Shown here piece by piece: positions 36,195-44,993 of a stretch of DNA of 64,000 nucleotides; within the stretch, counting starts at the first letter, position 1, and each line of letters starts with the position of its first letter. The stretch comes from Methanobacterium sp. (GTDB lineage: Archaea > Methanobacteriota > Methanobacteria > Methanobacteriales > Methanobacteriaceae). The position numbers and the translations under genes are program-made. Below the pieces are notes generated by a model that worked only from the letters and a program-made list of their open reading frames with translations, did not search any database and was not told where the DNA came from. The stretch lies in assembly GCF_038562635.1 (NCBI RefSeq), contig NZ_JBCFBO010000001.1:1652643-1716642 (forward strand), written 5' to 3'.

Positions 36195-37487
36195 TCAGCT
36201 TTTTGATAAAAGTTCCTCTGCAGCGTCTTCAGCAAGCTGGATCACTTCAGCCTCATCAAGCACTTCTAACACTTTATTTCTCATCAAGATTTCCCCATTA
36301 CAAATTACAGTATCGACATCACCGCCATTTGCAGCATACACAACATGAGATACTGGATGTCTAAATGGAGTTAAACTAGGAGTTTTCATATCAACAAGTA
36401 CGAGATCAGCCTTTTTCCCAACTTCAATGCTGCCAATTTCATTTTCAAGACCTAAAGCAGCAGCACCATCAATTGTAGCCATTTCAAGCACTTTTTCAGC
36501 TGGAAGTACAGTAGAATCCCCCGTGTTAACTTTTTGAAGCAGTGCTGCCAGTTTCATCTCTTCAAACAAGTCTAAATTGTTATTTGATGCTGCACCGTCA
36601 GTTCCAAGTGATACATTTATGCCGCTTTCAACTAATTTAGAAACTGGAGATATTCCTGACGCCAGTTTCATGTTACTTGCAGGGTTGTGGGATAATTTCA
36701 CATCGTTCTCTTTAATTATTTCTATTTCTTTATCTGAAAGCCATACAGCATGTGCTGCTATTACATCATCTGCCAGGAAACCTATTTCATCAAGGTATTC
36801 AAAAGGTCTTGCACCGTAGGACTCCTTTATCTGCCCAACTTCAAATTCAGTTTCAGCCACATGAATATGGATTTTAAGCCCTAATTTACTTGCTTTTTCT
36901 CTTACTTCTTTTAAAAGTTCGGTTGAACATGTGTAAGGTGCGTGTGGCCCAAATGCGACTTTTATTCTCCCTTCTGCAGTATCATGGCATTTTTCTATTA
37001 TCCTCATGGTTTCCCTAAATTCTGCTTTTCTCTTCTCTTCATCTCCAAGGTCTATCATCCCGTGTGATAACATACCTCTTAAACCAGATTTATCAACTGC
37101 TTTCGCCACATCATCCATAAAAAAGTACATATCATTAAATGCAGTGGTCCCCGATTTTATCATTTCAATACATGCCAGTAAAGCTCCAGCATAACAGTAT
37201 TCACCTGTTAAATTAGCCTCCACAGGCCAAATATGATCATTTAACCATGTATCAAGAGGTAAATCATCTGCAAGCCCCCTCATAAGTGTCATTGAAAGAT
37301 GAGTATGTGTATTTACAAGTCCAGGCATAAGAACTTTTTTTTCACCATTTATTACCTCATCAGCACTGCATGAGCCTGGTATTTCAGTTATTTCTACAAT
37401 TTTATTATTCTCTACAATTACTGAACCTTTTTTAATCTCATCGCCCAGTATAGTAACGTTATCTATTAAAATACTTGTTGTTTCCAT
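36195..37487 (-). CDS. dadD: 5'-deoxyadenosine / MTA / S-adenosylhomocysteine deaminase
   Basis: A 430-residue amidohydrolase of the MtaD/DadD group. Metal and substrate residues: PGLVNTHTHLSMTLMRGLADD (near 55, split here by its HxH), FGPHAPYTCS (near 178), IHIHVAETEFEV (near 205), AAHAVWLSD (near 240) and LGTDGAASNNNLD (near 300). In methanogens this enzyme deaminates 5'-deoxyadenosine, released by radical SAM enzymes, along with methylthioadenosine and SAH, feeding methionine salvage. The start follows aggtgg. The exact in vivo substrate is inferred from Methanocaldococcus work. Confidence 0.87.
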   Translation of the reverse strand: METTSILIDNVTILGDEIKKGSVIVENNKIVEITEIPGSCSADEVINGEKKVLMPGLVNTHTHLSMTLMRGLADDLPLDTWLNDHIWPVEANLTGEYCYAGALLACIEMIKSGTTAFNDMYFFMDDVAKAVDKSGLRGMLSHGMIDLGDEEKRKAEFRETMRIIEKCHDTAEGRIKVAFGPHAPYTCSTELLKEVREKASKLGLKIHIHVAETEFEVGQIKESYGARPFEYLDEIGFLADDVIAAHAVWLSDKEIEIIKENDVKLSHNPASNMKLASGISPVSKLVESGINVSLGTDGAASNNNLDLFEEMKLAALLQKVNTGDSTVLPAEKVLEMATIDGAAALGLENEIGSIEVGKKADLVLVDMKTPSLTPFRHPVSHVVYAANGGDVDTVICNGEILMRNKVLEVLDEAEVIQLAEDAAEELLSKS

Positions 37488-37960
37488 TGGACCACCTGTT
37501 AATATTTAAATTTTAGATTAATTTAAATAAATATCTACTATCTTATTTATTAAAGTCTAAAAATACATTTTGCATAAAATAGATTTGTATGAAATATAAT
37601 AAAGTTTGTATGATATAAATCATTTAACAACATACTATTACCAAAGTTTTAAAAGTATACATTGTACAATATAAGACAATATTATGGTATTTAATTTCAA
37701 ATTGGGCATAAAGCCTTTAATAACCTTTATCCAAAATATATAAAGTACATGTTAAACTACGTATAGTGAATAACGAACTAGATTTATAAAATATATATCC
37801 CCTTAAATTCATTTAATCATGGTTAAATAATCAAGGGATTATTTAACCACAAAAACATATGGTTTTTGCACGTTTAAAACAAAACATGATTTAAATTAGC
37901 AGTAATTTAGTTATTCACCATAAAGATAATTATTTAATCAATTTTACAGGGAGGACGCAT
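37488..37960. promoter_or_regulatory. hisG upstream region with two adjacent hairpins
   Basis: The gap between divergent dadD and hisG holds a 13-bp perfect hairpin at 37820-37849 (loop aagg). It is immediately followed by a 7-bp hairpin at 37850-37868 (caaaaac / gtttttg). The second looks like members of the multi-hairpin elements. TATA-like runs occur near 37785-37800. The hairpins lie 93-140 bases before the hisG start and might form a leader structure or an operator. Confidence 0.5.
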
Positions 37961-38821
37961 ATGCAGTTGAAAATAGCGCTTCCATCAAAAGGAAGGATAA
38001 GTGATCCTGCAGTTAAACTTTTAGAAAAAGCAGGAATTGGTATTAAAGATACGGCAAATAGAAAGCTCTTCTCAGAAACATATGACAAAGATACAAACGT
38101 TATGTTTACAAGGGCTGCAGATATTCCCGAATTTGTTGCAGACGGTGCAGCAGACCTTGGAATAACCGGCCTTGATTTAATAGAAGAAAAAGAAGCAGAT
38201 GTTGAAATTTTAGAGGATCTTAATTTTGGAAGTGCCAAACTTGTTTTAGCGGTGCCTGAAGATTCCAGAATTAACAACATATTAGATATAGACGACGGTG
38301 CCATTGTAGCCACAGAATTTCCAAATCTAACAAAAAAATACCTTGAAAATAAGGGCATAAACGTTAAAATAGTTGAATTAAGTGGATCAACCGAAATTGC
38401 GCCATTTATAGGTGTTGCAGATATTGTCGCGGACCTCACAAGTACAGGTACAACACTCAAAATGAACCATCTCAAGATTATAGATACCATACTTGAAAGT
38501 TCCATAAAACTAATTGCAAATAAAGAAAGTTTTAAAGACAAAAACGAAAAAATAGAAGCCATACGGACAGGTATAAAAGGAGTTCTAGATGCAGAGGGCA
38601 AAAAGCTCGTTATGATGAATGTCAATAAAGAATTCCTTGAAGATGTTAAAAACGCAATGCCTGGGCTTACAGGACCAACTGTTTCTCAAGTTGTTTCAAA
38701 TAAAGATATTGTGGCAGTTCAGGCAGTTGTAGATGAACGTGAAGTCTTTAATACCGTAAACAGGCTTAAAAAAATAGGTGCAAAAGATATTCTGGTTGTA
38801 CCAATTGAGCGAATAATATAA
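37961..38821 (+). CDS. hisG: ATP phosphoribosyltransferase, long form
   Basis: 286 residues, first enzyme of histidine synthesis (PRPP + ATP to phosphoribosyl-ATP). It opens LKIALPSKGRISDPAVKLLE, followed by GITGLDLIEE (near 67), the ATEFPNLTKKYL segment (near 115), and PRPP-loop DLTSTGTTLKMNHL (near 155). The C-terminal regulatory domain (residues 212-286, near-end PGLTGPTVSQVVS) marks the long, histidine-inhibited form that works without HisZ. Ribosome site gggaggacgcatATG. Confidence 0.93.
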   Translation: MQLKIALPSKGRISDPAVKLLEKAGIGIKDTANRKLFSETYDKDTNVMFTRAADIPEFVADGAADLGITGLDLIEEKEADVEILEDLNFGSAKLVLAVPEDSRINNILDIDDGAIVATEFPNLTKKYLENKGINVKIVELSGSTEIAPFIGVADIVADLTSTGTTLKMNHLKIIDTILESSIKLIANKESFKDKNEKIEAIRTGIKGVLDAEGKKLVMMNVNKEFLEDVKNAMPGLTGPTVSQVVSNKDIVAVQAVVDEREVFNTVNRLKKIGAKDILVVPIERII

Positions 38822-39020
38822 ATCGATCTATGAAATTTATGTAAATAATGTAATTATATCTTTCATGTGGATTATCAACTACATGTTAAGATAATTACCA
38901 TATCAAAATTACAATTTAATTGAAGTATAACTCATATACATGGCAAAAATAATTTTATTAACCAGGTTTTTAAGTCATAAAAATAAATAGAACAATGTCC
39001 TAATTCTCACAAGTGATTAC

Positions 39021-39302
39021 ATGAAAAAGCTGTTGTGGTGGTTAATCGCCGGAATGAAAGGTGGATTAAACCGTGCCAAAATAATTAAGTCATTAAATGA
39101 AAGACCATATAATGCAAACCAGCTTTCTGAAGAACTACAGCTTGATTACAAAACTATAAGGCACCATATTAAAGTTTTAGAAGACAACGGCATCATTAAG
39201 TCCACAGGAGGAAAATACGGTAAAATGTATTTTCTAACAGAAAATATGGAAAAAAACTATGATGTTTTCAACGAGATTTGGGAACAAATTGGGAAAAAGT
39301 AG
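39021..39302 (+). CDS. Small winged-helix regulator (ArsR-like), copy 1
   Basis: 93 residues forming a single winged-helix domain: RAKIIKSLNERPYNANQLSE, then YKTIRHHIKVLEDNGIIKS as recognition helix, and a wing ending GKMYFLTENMEK. The N terminus MKKLLWWLIAGMKGG is unusually hydrophobic for a DNA-binding protein and may contact the membrane partner. It is followed 41 bases later by a small membrane protein gene. The same pair recurs at 46407/46716, with about two thirds of the residues alike. It may control the MacB-like transporters in this block; this is inferred from linkage. Confidence 0.82.
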   Translation: MKKLLWWLIAGMKGGLNRAKIIKSLNERPYNANQLSEELQLDYKTIRHHIKVLEDNGIIKSTGGKYGKMYFLTENMEKNYDVFNEIWEQIGKK

Positions 39303-39343
39303 ATATTTAAAATGCAAAGAATTGAGATAGTAGAGGATATAAA

Positions 39344-39844
39344 ATGATACAAAATTCCACAAACACAACGCCAAACGGTACAGATATTGGTCCCCATTTT
39401 ACAAATATGCCCAACGGTACGAACATGAACCCCGATATTGGTATAGGGCAGGGTGCACCACATATAGATAGCGGCATACATGATGGCGGTATCACTTTAG
39501 GACCTTTTCATATAGGCCCAAATGGAATTGATATCGGAGGCATAGGAACCTCATATCTATCTATCGTGGTTGGAATTGCAAATATCTGCTTATTAATAGC
39601 ACTAATTTATATCTATATGAAAAATTACAGGCAGCTCAAATCCAAATTTACCATGGGCCTTTTAGTATTTGCTTCGTTATTACTGCTTCAAAACGTTGTA
39701 TCTACCGGATTTTTGATCTTAAATCTGGTTATGGGTATGGGTCAGCATGGTTTTGATATAGACAGACCTCAATTCCCGTTATCTTCCATTAATGTGATCC
39801 AGCTTATAGCTCTATCAGTCCTTTTAAAGATCACATTGGACTAA
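39344..39844 (+). CDS. Three-helix membrane protein paired with the winged-helix gene, copy 1
   Basis: 166 residues. An Asn/Gly/His/Thr-rich N-terminal segment of about 65 residues (FTNMPNGTNMNPDIGIGQG, HIDSGIHDGGI) precedes three helices. The core (SIVVGIANICLLIALIYIYM, KNYRQLKSKFTMGLLVFAS and a final IQLIALSVLLKITLD) aligns with the 99-residue proteins at 46716 and 51779. Those lack the polar extension. The extension may bind metal or sense something outside. The family is a common wHTH partner in euryarchaea, and its function is unknown to me. Confidence 0.7.
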   Translation: MIQNSTNTTPNGTDIGPHFTNMPNGTNMNPDIGIGQGAPHIDSGIHDGGITLGPFHIGPNGIDIGGIGTSYLSIVVGIANICLLIALIYIYMKNYRQLKSKFTMGLLVFASLLLLQNVVSTGFLILNLVMGMGQHGFDIDRPQFPLSSINVIQLIALSVLLKITLD

Positions 39845-40015
39845 ACTTATTTTACCCCCTTTTTAGATATAATTAAATATTCATTCCTTTTTTTAAATAT
39901 TAGCTAAAAAATCAGTATTTTAATATAATTACTCCAAATATCATTTCTTTTTTTAAATCACTTAGAAAAATCAGTAATATTTTGATAAGCTTCTTTTCAC
40001 AGCAACATTTGGTAT

Positions 40016-40033
40016 AGATTTGGGTATAAATCT
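40016..40033. promoter_or_regulatory. Operator-like palindrome and promoter, possibly orphaned
   Basis: agattt-gggtat-aaatct, followed by ggaataaatacttaaat, a TATA-like run at 40041-40050. The same palindrome and TATA context lies before the ABC permease at 42940 (42883-42900). Here no substantial gene follows: a short frame at 40081 (MNRIIKNREQIS) ends after 12 codons and leads into element E2. It may be the promoter of a lost gene. Confidence 0.5.
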
Positions 40034-40132
40034 GGAATAAATACTTAAATTTAGCACTCCAACATTAAAACGTGAAGTACATGAACCGAATTATTAAAAA
40101 TCGGGAACAAATAAGTTAAAAGTATAATTACA

Positions 40133-40492
40133 TATATTGAGAGGTTAAATCATCTCACCATCTTTCCGTATACTGAAACCTCTCAATATAAAATAATGAA
40201 CTAATTACAGGTGATATCAAAAAATTAAAAACAGAATATTAATTGCAGGTTGGCGGGCACCTGCAAGTATCCAAATATGTCGCTTAATATCTTCTATGTG
40301 AGGCTTAGCCTCTTTGAATCCCCTTTCGCTCATAGAAGATTATATTGCACAGTGGGTGGGTCACCTCCAAAAAAAATTTTCAATTTTTTTGGGTTACAAA
40401 ATTCATTCTGAATTTTAATAACCTCCAAAAATATTGAAAATATTTTTTATTGTGGGTTCAGAAAATACGAAGTATTTTTCTTCAACATCCAA
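40133..40492. repeat. Nested-hairpin element E2 (short framework copy)
   Basis: Starts with a 14-bp perfect stem (40133-40146 / 40177-40190) whose loop contains ccatctttccgtatact. Then ggtgatatc (40210), a stem 40243-40250/40259-40266 around tggcgggc, a long stem 40291-40298/40331-40338 enclosing gaggc-tta-gcctc, and gtgggtgggtcacctcc (40352). It ends with four AT hairpins near 40367-40392, 40398-40416, 40427-40447 and 40461-40480 (loops ttc, ttc, gaa, gaa). Its pieces align in order with E3+E4 at 44.8-45.5 kb and with E5 at 45.66-45.89 kb. No protein fits. Confidence 0.75.
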
Positions 40493-40775
40493 TATTAAAT
40501 ACACATGGAGGTAAGACAATTTTTTATTTTAATTTAGAATTAATTATATTTTAGCATGTTAATCTTAAAAATATTAACTTCTAATTTAAAAAGAATTAGA
40601 AAACGAGATTAAATAGAAATTTATCAGTTAATTTTAGATATGGAAATATTAATTAGCTTTATTTCCACTAAAAAGAAGTATTAGTGTTTTTCCAAGCTTT
40701 ATTTTACAGATTACATCTGCAATGTTAAAAAATTTAGTTTCGTTTATCTGTATGAAATCGTTGAAATAGAAGATT

Positions 40776-42599
40776 TTAAGATAGTTTATATATCTTAAAA
40801 CCATTTCCACTGAAAATTAAGGTCCCATAATTAGATATTATCTGGTTTAAGTTTTGATTTGACATACCTCCAGAGGAACCTCCATTACTTGGACCAGTTC
40901 CACCATCTGCAACATTATCTGGACCAGTTCCAGTAACGTTAAATGGAGAATTTTCATTATTTTGTCCCCTAATTCCTAAACCGTTTGGAGGAGTACCAGA
41001 TCGATTCTGTCCAGTTGCATTTCCTAAATCTCCAGGAGGAGAACCAGACATATTCTGCGAAAACTGCTTTTGGCTACCAATTGAATTAAATGAATTGCCG
41101 AAATTCCATCCCCCAAATGGGAATGAATAAGGAAGCAGTGGATTCCAGGAATATTCTGAACTTCCTTTTAATTGAGACTGACTATTCTGCGTCAAAGTGA
41201 CCGCATATATAGTTCGGTTTGGATATTCTTTCTGTATTTCACTCAGGTTTCCTGTTTCTACCTGCATTCCAAGCACGTATTCTACCCAGTAACCAGTATG
41301 ATAGTCATCGACCAGTATTATGCCATTTGTGTCAATATTATTAGCTGTAAGATTTTCTTTGAGAGAAACCAGGTTATTATACTGGTCCGAAGTGATACTT
41401 GGCCCCATACCTGAGAATTCTTCAGTAGCAGTATAAAAACTTGATATGGCAAATATAACTGCTATTAAACTTATTAACCCTACTACTTTTAACCTTCTTT
41501 TAGAAGGGTATCTTTTTGACAGCCAGTTTTCAATGAATTTTAAGCCTAATGGCACCATAAGGGCAATTGGAACAAATGCCAGCTCTATGAACCTGCTTTT
41601 ATATTGAGAGTCCACAGAAGGCGCCACAGTCAAACTAATTAAAATTACTGTTAGTACCAAATAAGCCCATGATAAAAGTGTTTTTCTACTTATTGCCTTT
41701 CTTTCTACATTTATCTTTTCTTTAAGCCCATTATAGAAAATATGTATAGTAACAAGCACTCCTAAAATGAAAGGAACAGTTAAAAATATTACTGGATTGA
41801 CAAAACTTCCTCCAGTTAAATTGGAACTGCTTGTAGATGAATTATTCAGGAATGAAAGTACAGTAGTGAATTTAGAGAACATATAGGGATATACAGCAAA
41901 TAAAACTGCTAATCCTCCCATAACTAAAATACTAACTATTCCCAGTATTTTTAAACCTTTCATTTCAACTTTACCTGTTTTATAAGATATTAAAATCCAG
42001 TTAAACAGTAAAAGAGAAATAAACAAAATAACTGCAAGTATTCCAGTATAAATATGTGTAAATATGTTACATAGGAGAATCGCAATCGCCAGAGTTCCAT
42101 ATTTTTTCCATTCTTCGGGATTTTCAAGCCACTTAACTGCAAAATATATTAAGAGAAGCAGGAAGAATACACCCACCAAATTTTGCATGAAATCTCCAAT
42201 CATCTGGAAGTAAAATATGTTTACAGTTATCAGAAATGCACTTAAAAGAGCCGGGATCTTAGATACTATGTCAAGCTTTTCACTAAACATCTCTGTAAGT
42301 AAAAATGCAGGAAATGCCATAAGTGACCCAACTAAAGCCATCCCAATTTTTATTCCAAAGAACGAATTTCCGCTCAGTGCTACAAATGGAGTAAGTATAT
42401 AGTAAACAAGCGGAGGATCATTACTGGCAGGAAGACCTGTTTTAAGTATATTTAAAACTTGAAGATCATAAAAAGGGCCGTCCATTCCGTAAGATAAGTT
42501 ATAACGTGTTAATACATACATATCCAGTATAAATGAGAATATAAATATACCCAATAAGGCTATAATCCACCATTTTTCTTTAATTTTGTTTGTAAACAT
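40776..42599 (-). CDS. GT-C type membrane glycosyltransferase-like protein
   Basis: 607 residues with about 12-13 membrane helices up to residue 395, followed by a soluble domain. The first loop carries an acidic motif (YGMDGPFYDLQVLN, near 37) and PPLVYYILTPF (near 62), as in ArnT/PMT/STT3-like enzymes that use lipid-linked sugars. The C terminus (residues 480-585) is low complexity, rich in Gly, Asn, Ser and Pro (MSGSPPGDLGNATGQNRSG and similar), and holds several N-glycosylation sequons. It likely glycosylates envelope proteins or lipids; the donor is unknown. Convergent-side neighbour is E2; upstream is the divergent ABC operon. Confidence 0.7.
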   Translation of the reverse strand: MFTNKIKEKWWIIALLGIFIFSFILDMYVLTRYNLSYGMDGPFYDLQVLNILKTGLPASNDPPLVYYILTPFVALSGNSFFGIKIGMALVGSLMAFPAFLLTEMFSEKLDIVSKIPALLSAFLITVNIFYFQMIGDFMQNLVGVFFLLLLIYFAVKWLENPEEWKKYGTLAIAILLCNIFTHIYTGILAVILFISLLLFNWILISYKTGKVEMKGLKILGIVSILVMGGLAVLFAVYPYMFSKFTTVLSFLNNSSTSSSNLTGGSFVNPVIFLTVPFILGVLVTIHIFYNGLKEKINVERKAISRKTLLSWAYLVLTVILISLTVAPSVDSQYKSRFIELAFVPIALMVPLGLKFIENWLSKRYPSKRRLKVVGLISLIAVIFAISSFYTATEEFSGMGPSITSDQYNNLVSLKENLTANNIDTNGIILVDDYHTGYWVEYVLGMQVETGNLSEIQKEYPNRTIYAVTLTQNSQSQLKGSSEYSWNPLLPYSFPFGGWNFGNSFNSIGSQKQFSQNMSGSPPGDLGNATGQNRSGTPPNGLGIRGQNNENSPFNVTGTGPDNVADGGTGPSNGGSSGGMSNQNLNQIISNYGTLIFSGNGFKIYKLS

Positions 42600-42882
42600 G
42601 AAGATTTCGCTCTTTGAAGTTTTTTTATAATAATATCTGTGCTCAAATTAAGAGCTAGAATGAATATAAAGCTTTTCCCAAATTTAGCCCAAAATATGCC
42701 GGAATTCCGCTGTTTTTAGATAATAATCCATATACTAATCCAAATTTACAATTAAATTCTAAAATAGTTATGAAATATTTCTAAGGCTGAAAATAGGATT
42801 TTATTTTTTTAGTGATCTGTATCTGTTTTCAATTTTATGAATACGACCTAAAATTTGGTAGAGATTTGGGTATAATTAGTAT

Positions 42883-42900
42883 AGATTTGGACTTAAATCT
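42883..42900. promoter_or_regulatory. Operator-like palindrome before ABC operon 1
   Basis: agattt-ggactt-aaatct with a half-site repeat just upstream (gagatttgggtataa, near 42861-42875). The TATA-like acttaaata is at 42911-42919, about 21-29 bases before the permease ATG. The mRNA may therefore be nearly leaderless, in keeping with the absence of a ribosome site. The rest of 42600-42882 is AT-rich DNA without other features. Candidate target for the nearby winged-helix regulators. Confidence 0.5.
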
Positions 42901-42939
42901 GGAATAATTACTTAAATAGAGCTATTTAAACAAAAAAGC

Positions 42940-44157
42940 ATGAAATTCAGGAATTTGATTATAAAAAACATATTTAGGAATAAATCAAGGAGTTTACTGG
43001 CAGTATTTGGAATTGCAATAGGCGTGGCTGCAGTGGTAGGACTTGGTCTTGTAACTGACAACCTCTCCGCATCTACCCAAAAAGCACTAACTGCCGGTGC
43101 TGCTGATTTTTCAGTAATATATGGGACCAATAGTGGAAGTGGAGGATCTGAAGGGGGCGGAGGACCCTCAGGTGGTATGGGTGGACAGCAGCTGATTAAT
43201 GAAAGTAAAGTTAGTGAAATCCAGCAAATATCAGGTGTCGGTAATGCAACAGGTGTTCTAAGAACCAATATAGACTTAAGCGATAATAGTACCAACAGCA
43301 GTAGCAGCAATAGTACAAGTGAATCTGCAGGCCCACAAGGAAACTTCAGAATGAACATGTACAGTGTAATAGGAATTGACAGCAGTGATCTGAGCATGGA
43401 CGACATTGTTATAACCAATGGTACTACCTACAGTAACGGAAATGAAGTGATAATAGGTAAAACCGCTGCTCAAAGGTTGAATAAAAGCATAGGTGATACT
43501 CTAAACATATCCAATCAAACTTTCAAAATTGTAGGGACTTATGAAACAGGCAACTTCCAAGATGATCAAGGGGTAGTCATGTCCCTATCAAAACTTCAAA
43601 ATCTGACGGGAGACACTGGAGAAGTTTCATTAATTCTGGTTAAAGCAGCCGACGGCGCCAGTGCTACAGATCTGGCAGATACCATCGAACAGAAATATCC
43701 AAATGAATTATCGACATCGACCTCATTATCCGGAATGGACAGGATGAACAGCGGGCTTGATGTTATCAACTCAGGTTCATGGGCAGTTTCATTACTTGCA
43801 GTTATAGTTGGAGGAATAGTCGTTGTTGTTACTATGATGAAGGCAGTATCCGAAAGAACACGAGAAATTGGGGTTTTAAGAGCCATTGGGTGGACTAGAC
43901 AGAGAATTATGACGATGATACTGGGAGAATCTCTGGTCCTGTCAGTAATAGCTATCCTGGTTGGATTGGTTGTCGGAATAGGTGTTGTAGAGATCATATC
44001 TGCCACCAATCTTATGAGGGGAATTGAACCTGCATTTTCAGCATACCTGCTGCTCAAAGGAATTGGAGTTGCATTATTCTTAGGGCTTGTAGGTGGAATA
44101 TATCCCGCTTACAGAGCAAGCAGACTAGCACCAACGGAGGCACTGCGCTATGAATGA
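42940..44157 (+). CDS. MacB/FtsX-type ABC transporter permease 1
   Basis: 405 residues with the MacB layout: one N-terminal helix (SLLAVFGIAIGVAAVVGLGL, near 20), an extracellular MacB core domain (residues 45-270), and three C-terminal helices. The end reads GGIYPAYRASRLAPTEALRYE, the family's terminal motif. An extra Gly-rich run (SGSGGSEGGGGPSGGMGG, near 66-83) and Ser/Asn/Thr runs sit in the extracellular part. Such permeases do not move substrate through a channel but transmit ATPase motion across the membrane, often in export or lipoprotein handling. The ATPase gene overlaps by 8 bases, so translation is coupled. Confidence 0.85.
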   Translation: MKFRNLIIKNIFRNKSRSLLAVFGIAIGVAAVVGLGLVTDNLSASTQKALTAGAADFSVIYGTNSGSGGSEGGGGPSGGMGGQQLINESKVSEIQQISGVGNATGVLRTNIDLSDNSTNSSSSNSTSESAGPQGNFRMNMYSVIGIDSSDLSMDDIVITNGTTYSNGNEVIIGKTAAQRLNKSIGDTLNISNQTFKIVGTYETGNFQDDQGVVMSLSKLQNLTGDTGEVSLILVKAADGASATDLADTIEQKYPNELSTSTSLSGMDRMNSGLDVINSGSWAVSLLAVIVGGIVVVVTMMKAVSERTREIGVLRAIGWTRQRIMTMILGESLVLSVIAILVGLVVGIGVVEIISATNLMRGIEPAFSAYLLLKGIGVALFLGLVGGIYPAYRASRLAPTEALRYE

Positions 44158-44833
44158 TATAAATGTCATTGAAATCAAAGATCTCAAAAAAAGCTATGAA
44201 GATGGACAAATAATGGCACTAAACGGCATAAATCTTGAAATTAAAGAAGGAGAATTTGTTTCCATCATAGGACCGTCCGGTTCTGGGAAATCAACCCTCC
44301 TTAACATGATTGGAGCGCTTGATAACGCAGATGAAGGTAGCATAAGTGTAGCAGGCACGGATTTAACTCGAGATGAGGATTTAAGTAAGTTTCGATCAGA
44401 TGAAATTGGATTCGTGTTCCAGCTGCATAACCTGATTCCAAACCTTACCGTGTTTGAGAACGTTCAGATTCCCCTGATTGAAACACCCCTTTCAGATGAA
44501 CAGATGGAAAAGCGAGCTTTAGAACTTTTAAAATCAGTGAATCTCGAAAATAAAATCAACCAGAAACCTACAAAGCTTTCAGGTGGTGAAAGACAGAGAG
44601 TTGCAATAGCAAGAGCTCTTGTCAATCATCCATCCATCATTTTAGCAGACGAACCAACTGGATCCTTGGATTCAAAAACACAGAATGTTATTCTGGATCT
44701 ACTTAAAGATATCCACAAAAAAGAGAATGTAACCTTGATTGTAGTAACACACTCCCCAGATGTGGCAAATATGGCCGACAGAGTTATAACAGTACTGGAT
44801 GGTGAAATCAAAGACGAAAAAACGCATGTTTAA
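44150..44833 (+). CDS. MacB/LolD-type ABC transporter ATPase 1
   Basis: A 227-residue ATP-binding subunit: Walker A GPSGSGKSTLLNMIGALD (near 41), Q-loop FVFQLHNLIPNLTV (near 92), signature LSGGERQRVAIARAL (near 147), Walker B IILADEPTGSLDSKT (near 166) and switch His in VVTHSPDVA. GGAGG for this start lies inside the permease 3' end. It partners the preceding permease. The structured element E3 begins three bases after its stop. Confidence 0.9.
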   Translation: MNDINVIEIKDLKKSYEDGQIMALNGINLEIKEGEFVSIIGPSGSGKSTLLNMIGALDNADEGSISVAGTDLTRDEDLSKFRSDEIGFVFQLHNLIPNLTVFENVQIPLIETPLSDEQMEKRALELLKSVNLENKINQKPTKLSGGERQRVAIARALVNHPSIILADEPTGSLDSKTQNVILDLLKDIHKKENVTLIVVTHSPDVANMADRVITVLDGEIKDEKTHV

Positions 44834-44835
44834 TA

Positions 44836-44967
44836 TAGAAAGCGGCGGGCGGTCCATCTCCGTATATTGGGCGGGAGACTTTCTAAACATGTCTAAGAAG
44901 GTGATATCAAAAAGCGAAAGTACAGAATGTATTTTTGTGTGATAATTTAAGTTTTTGTGATACATTC
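44836..44967. repeat. Structured element E3 after ABC operon 1
   Basis: A 7-bp outer stem (44836-44842 / 44879-44885, tagaaag / ctttcta) carries gcggcgggcgg on the 5' side, ccatctccgtatatt in the loop and gggcggg on the 3' side. After ggtgatatc (44900) a second stem of 8 bp follows (44925-44932 / 44960-44967, gaatgtat / atacattc). The loop words ccatct...ccgtata and the following ggtgatatc also occur in E2 in the same order. It begins three bases after the ATPase stop, so it is part of that mRNA's 3' end. Confidence 0.65.
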
Positions 44968-44993
44968 CAACACATAAAATAGCTATAACAGGC

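Noticed and set aside
40254..40392. tRNA or small-nucleolar-type RNA gene in the GC-richer part of E2
   Set aside because: No cloverleaf, anticodon arm, TTCRA box or C/D boxes could be found; the GC-rich words belong to the repeated framework.
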